From Bolinopsis microptera (lineage: Eukaryota > Ctenophora > Tentaculata > Lobata > Bolinopsidae), in contig NC_087072.1 of the NCBI RefSeq assembly GCF_026151205.1, positions 12,128,169-12,192,168 on the forward strand: DNA of 64,000 nucleotides, read 5' to 3'. The position numbers were made by a program, and so were the translations under genes. This document shows, piece after piece, positions 63,058 through 64,000 of this stretch (the first letter of the stretch is position 1; each line of letters opens with the position of its first letter). The notes beneath the pieces are model-generated. The model was not told where the DNA came from, ran no database searches, and saw only the letters and a program-made list of their open reading frames with translations.

Positions 63058-64000
63058 ATGTTTCTCTTCTATTCTCTCATCATGACTTACTTTCTCCCAA
63101 TTCTTCTCTCCACGACTAGGTCCATGAACACTGTACTCCCCCTAGATTATAATATTCATTCCTCTCTACTCCTTGACAGCCCACGTTATCTTATACCATT
63201 TCTTGCTTGCTCCCACATCAAACTTTTCTTTTTAATTATCTCCTCTTGGTTTATAAGAAATGTTCTTCTCCCTGGTAAGCTGAATAGAGCCAAGTATTCC
63301 AGCCGCCTCAGGCGTCTAGTCTCTTTATTCATTCTTTGGGTTTTCTCTCTTAACTTTCTTTTGATAACTCTTGTTAATCCTTCTATGCTTAATCCAGGTC
63401 CCAACTCCCTATCTGTACTCTACCAAAATGTCCAAGGTCTTATTCCTTTCAGTAACCTAAGCTCCTCCCATCCCCTTCTTGATGGTAATAAGATTTCCGA
63501 ACTTCAATCCTTTGCTAACATAGAGCAGCCTGACATAATTGCCCTAAATGAGACTTGGCTCAAAAATTCTATTTCTAGCAACGAAATCTTTCCTTCTTCT
63601 CAATATGAAATCTTCCGCAATGACCGCACGAGAAAGACTCATCCTCAAGATCCTAATAACCCTAAAAAGTTTAGGGAAAATGGAGGTGGTGTTCTTTTGG
63701 CTGTTCGGTCTGATCTCGATGCCACTACAACCCGACTACCAGTTAGCCTAGGTGCAGAAATGCTTGCCGTTAAAATTGCTTTTCCTAACAAAGAGAGTAT
63801 TGTAATCTGTACTTGTTATAGAGTTGGAACTCTTGGGTTACCTAATCATGATGTCATAGTTAGTTATATTCGCAAGCTAGTTTCCAAAAAGAATCCCCCT
63901 AAAATCTATGTTATTGGTGATTTTAATCTCCCCCACACAGACTGGCTATCTTCATCCAGTACCGTACCTATTGAGCAATCCTTCATAGATTCTTTCAGTG
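63058..64000 (+). mobile_element. LINE open reading frame with APE-type endonuclease, runs off the window
   Basis: Open from the ATG at 63058 (stop TAA about 33 bp upstream in frame) to the last base. About 110 N-terminal residues hold hydrophobic segments (IKLFFLIISSW, LFILWVFSLNFLLITLV) and end in NPSMLNPGP. Then comes the endonuclease: LSVLYQNVQGL, QPDIIALNETWL (catalytic Glu in NET), GGGVLLAVRSDL, VICTCYR and VIGDFNLPHTDW (catalytic GDFN). The pattern fits CR1/L2/Jockey-type non-LTR retrotransposons; the reverse transcriptase must lie beyond the window. Confidence 0.85.

Overview
The window is nuclear DNA of a multicellular animal. The evidence is spliced genes with GT-AG introns and conserved phases, C2H2 zinc-finger, RasGEF and armadillo-repeat coding exons, TTAGGG-type repeats, and several animal retrotransposon families (CR1/Jockey-like and RTE-like LINEs, Penelope-like elements, hammerhead-ribozyme repeats). 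It is AT-rich and unusually full of minisatellites. The mix suggests a marine invertebrate, but the phylum cannot be fixed from this sequence.

Layout. 0.9-2.0 kb: 12-bp satellite. 3-16.5 kb: three tandem paralogues on the minus strand (called 4TM-A, B and C here) of a four-pass membrane protein family I do not recognise. Each has five coding exons; exons 2, 3 and 4 are 96, 33 and 48 nt in all three, and exon 1 is 91 or 94 nt. All three reconstructed frames close exactly (299, 333 and 380 aa). 4TM-B carries a 21-bp minisatellite made of the end of exon 2 plus its splice donor, giving 39 in-frame donors. 16.5-23.8 kb: intergenic or upstream intron with 37-bp and 32-bp minisatellites. 23.8-31.6 kb: C-terminal part of a RasGEF gene (+ strand), with a 35-bp satellite in one intron and a complete two-exon gene for a stand-alone biotin-protein-ligase N-terminal domain protein nested in another. 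32-45.4 kb: transposon graveyard, with a CR1/Jockey-like LINE, a Penelope-like endonuclease fragment, a tandem array of 277-bp hammerhead units interrupted by a 2,967-bp element with ~1.15-kb inverted ends, and an RTE-like pseudogene between terminal inverted repeats. 45.4-53.8 kb: no recognisable host gene, with one Penelope-like endonuclease fragment broken by a double fold-back. 54-61.1 kb: a stray terminal exon, then a zinc-finger transcription factor gene (+). 61.7-62.3 kb: telomere-like array and a hairpin element. 62.4 kb: an ARMC7-like exon (-). 63.1 kb to the end: the start of another LINE with an endonuclease domain.

The most interesting themes are splice sites multiplied by tandem duplication without loss of frame (4TM-B donor, RasGEF acceptor), the self-cleaving hammerhead repeat units split by a transposon, and the back-to-back palindromes inside a Penelope-like endonuclease gene. 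Exon structures come from reading splice signals, phases and paralogue comparison by eye; no search or transcript evidence was available.
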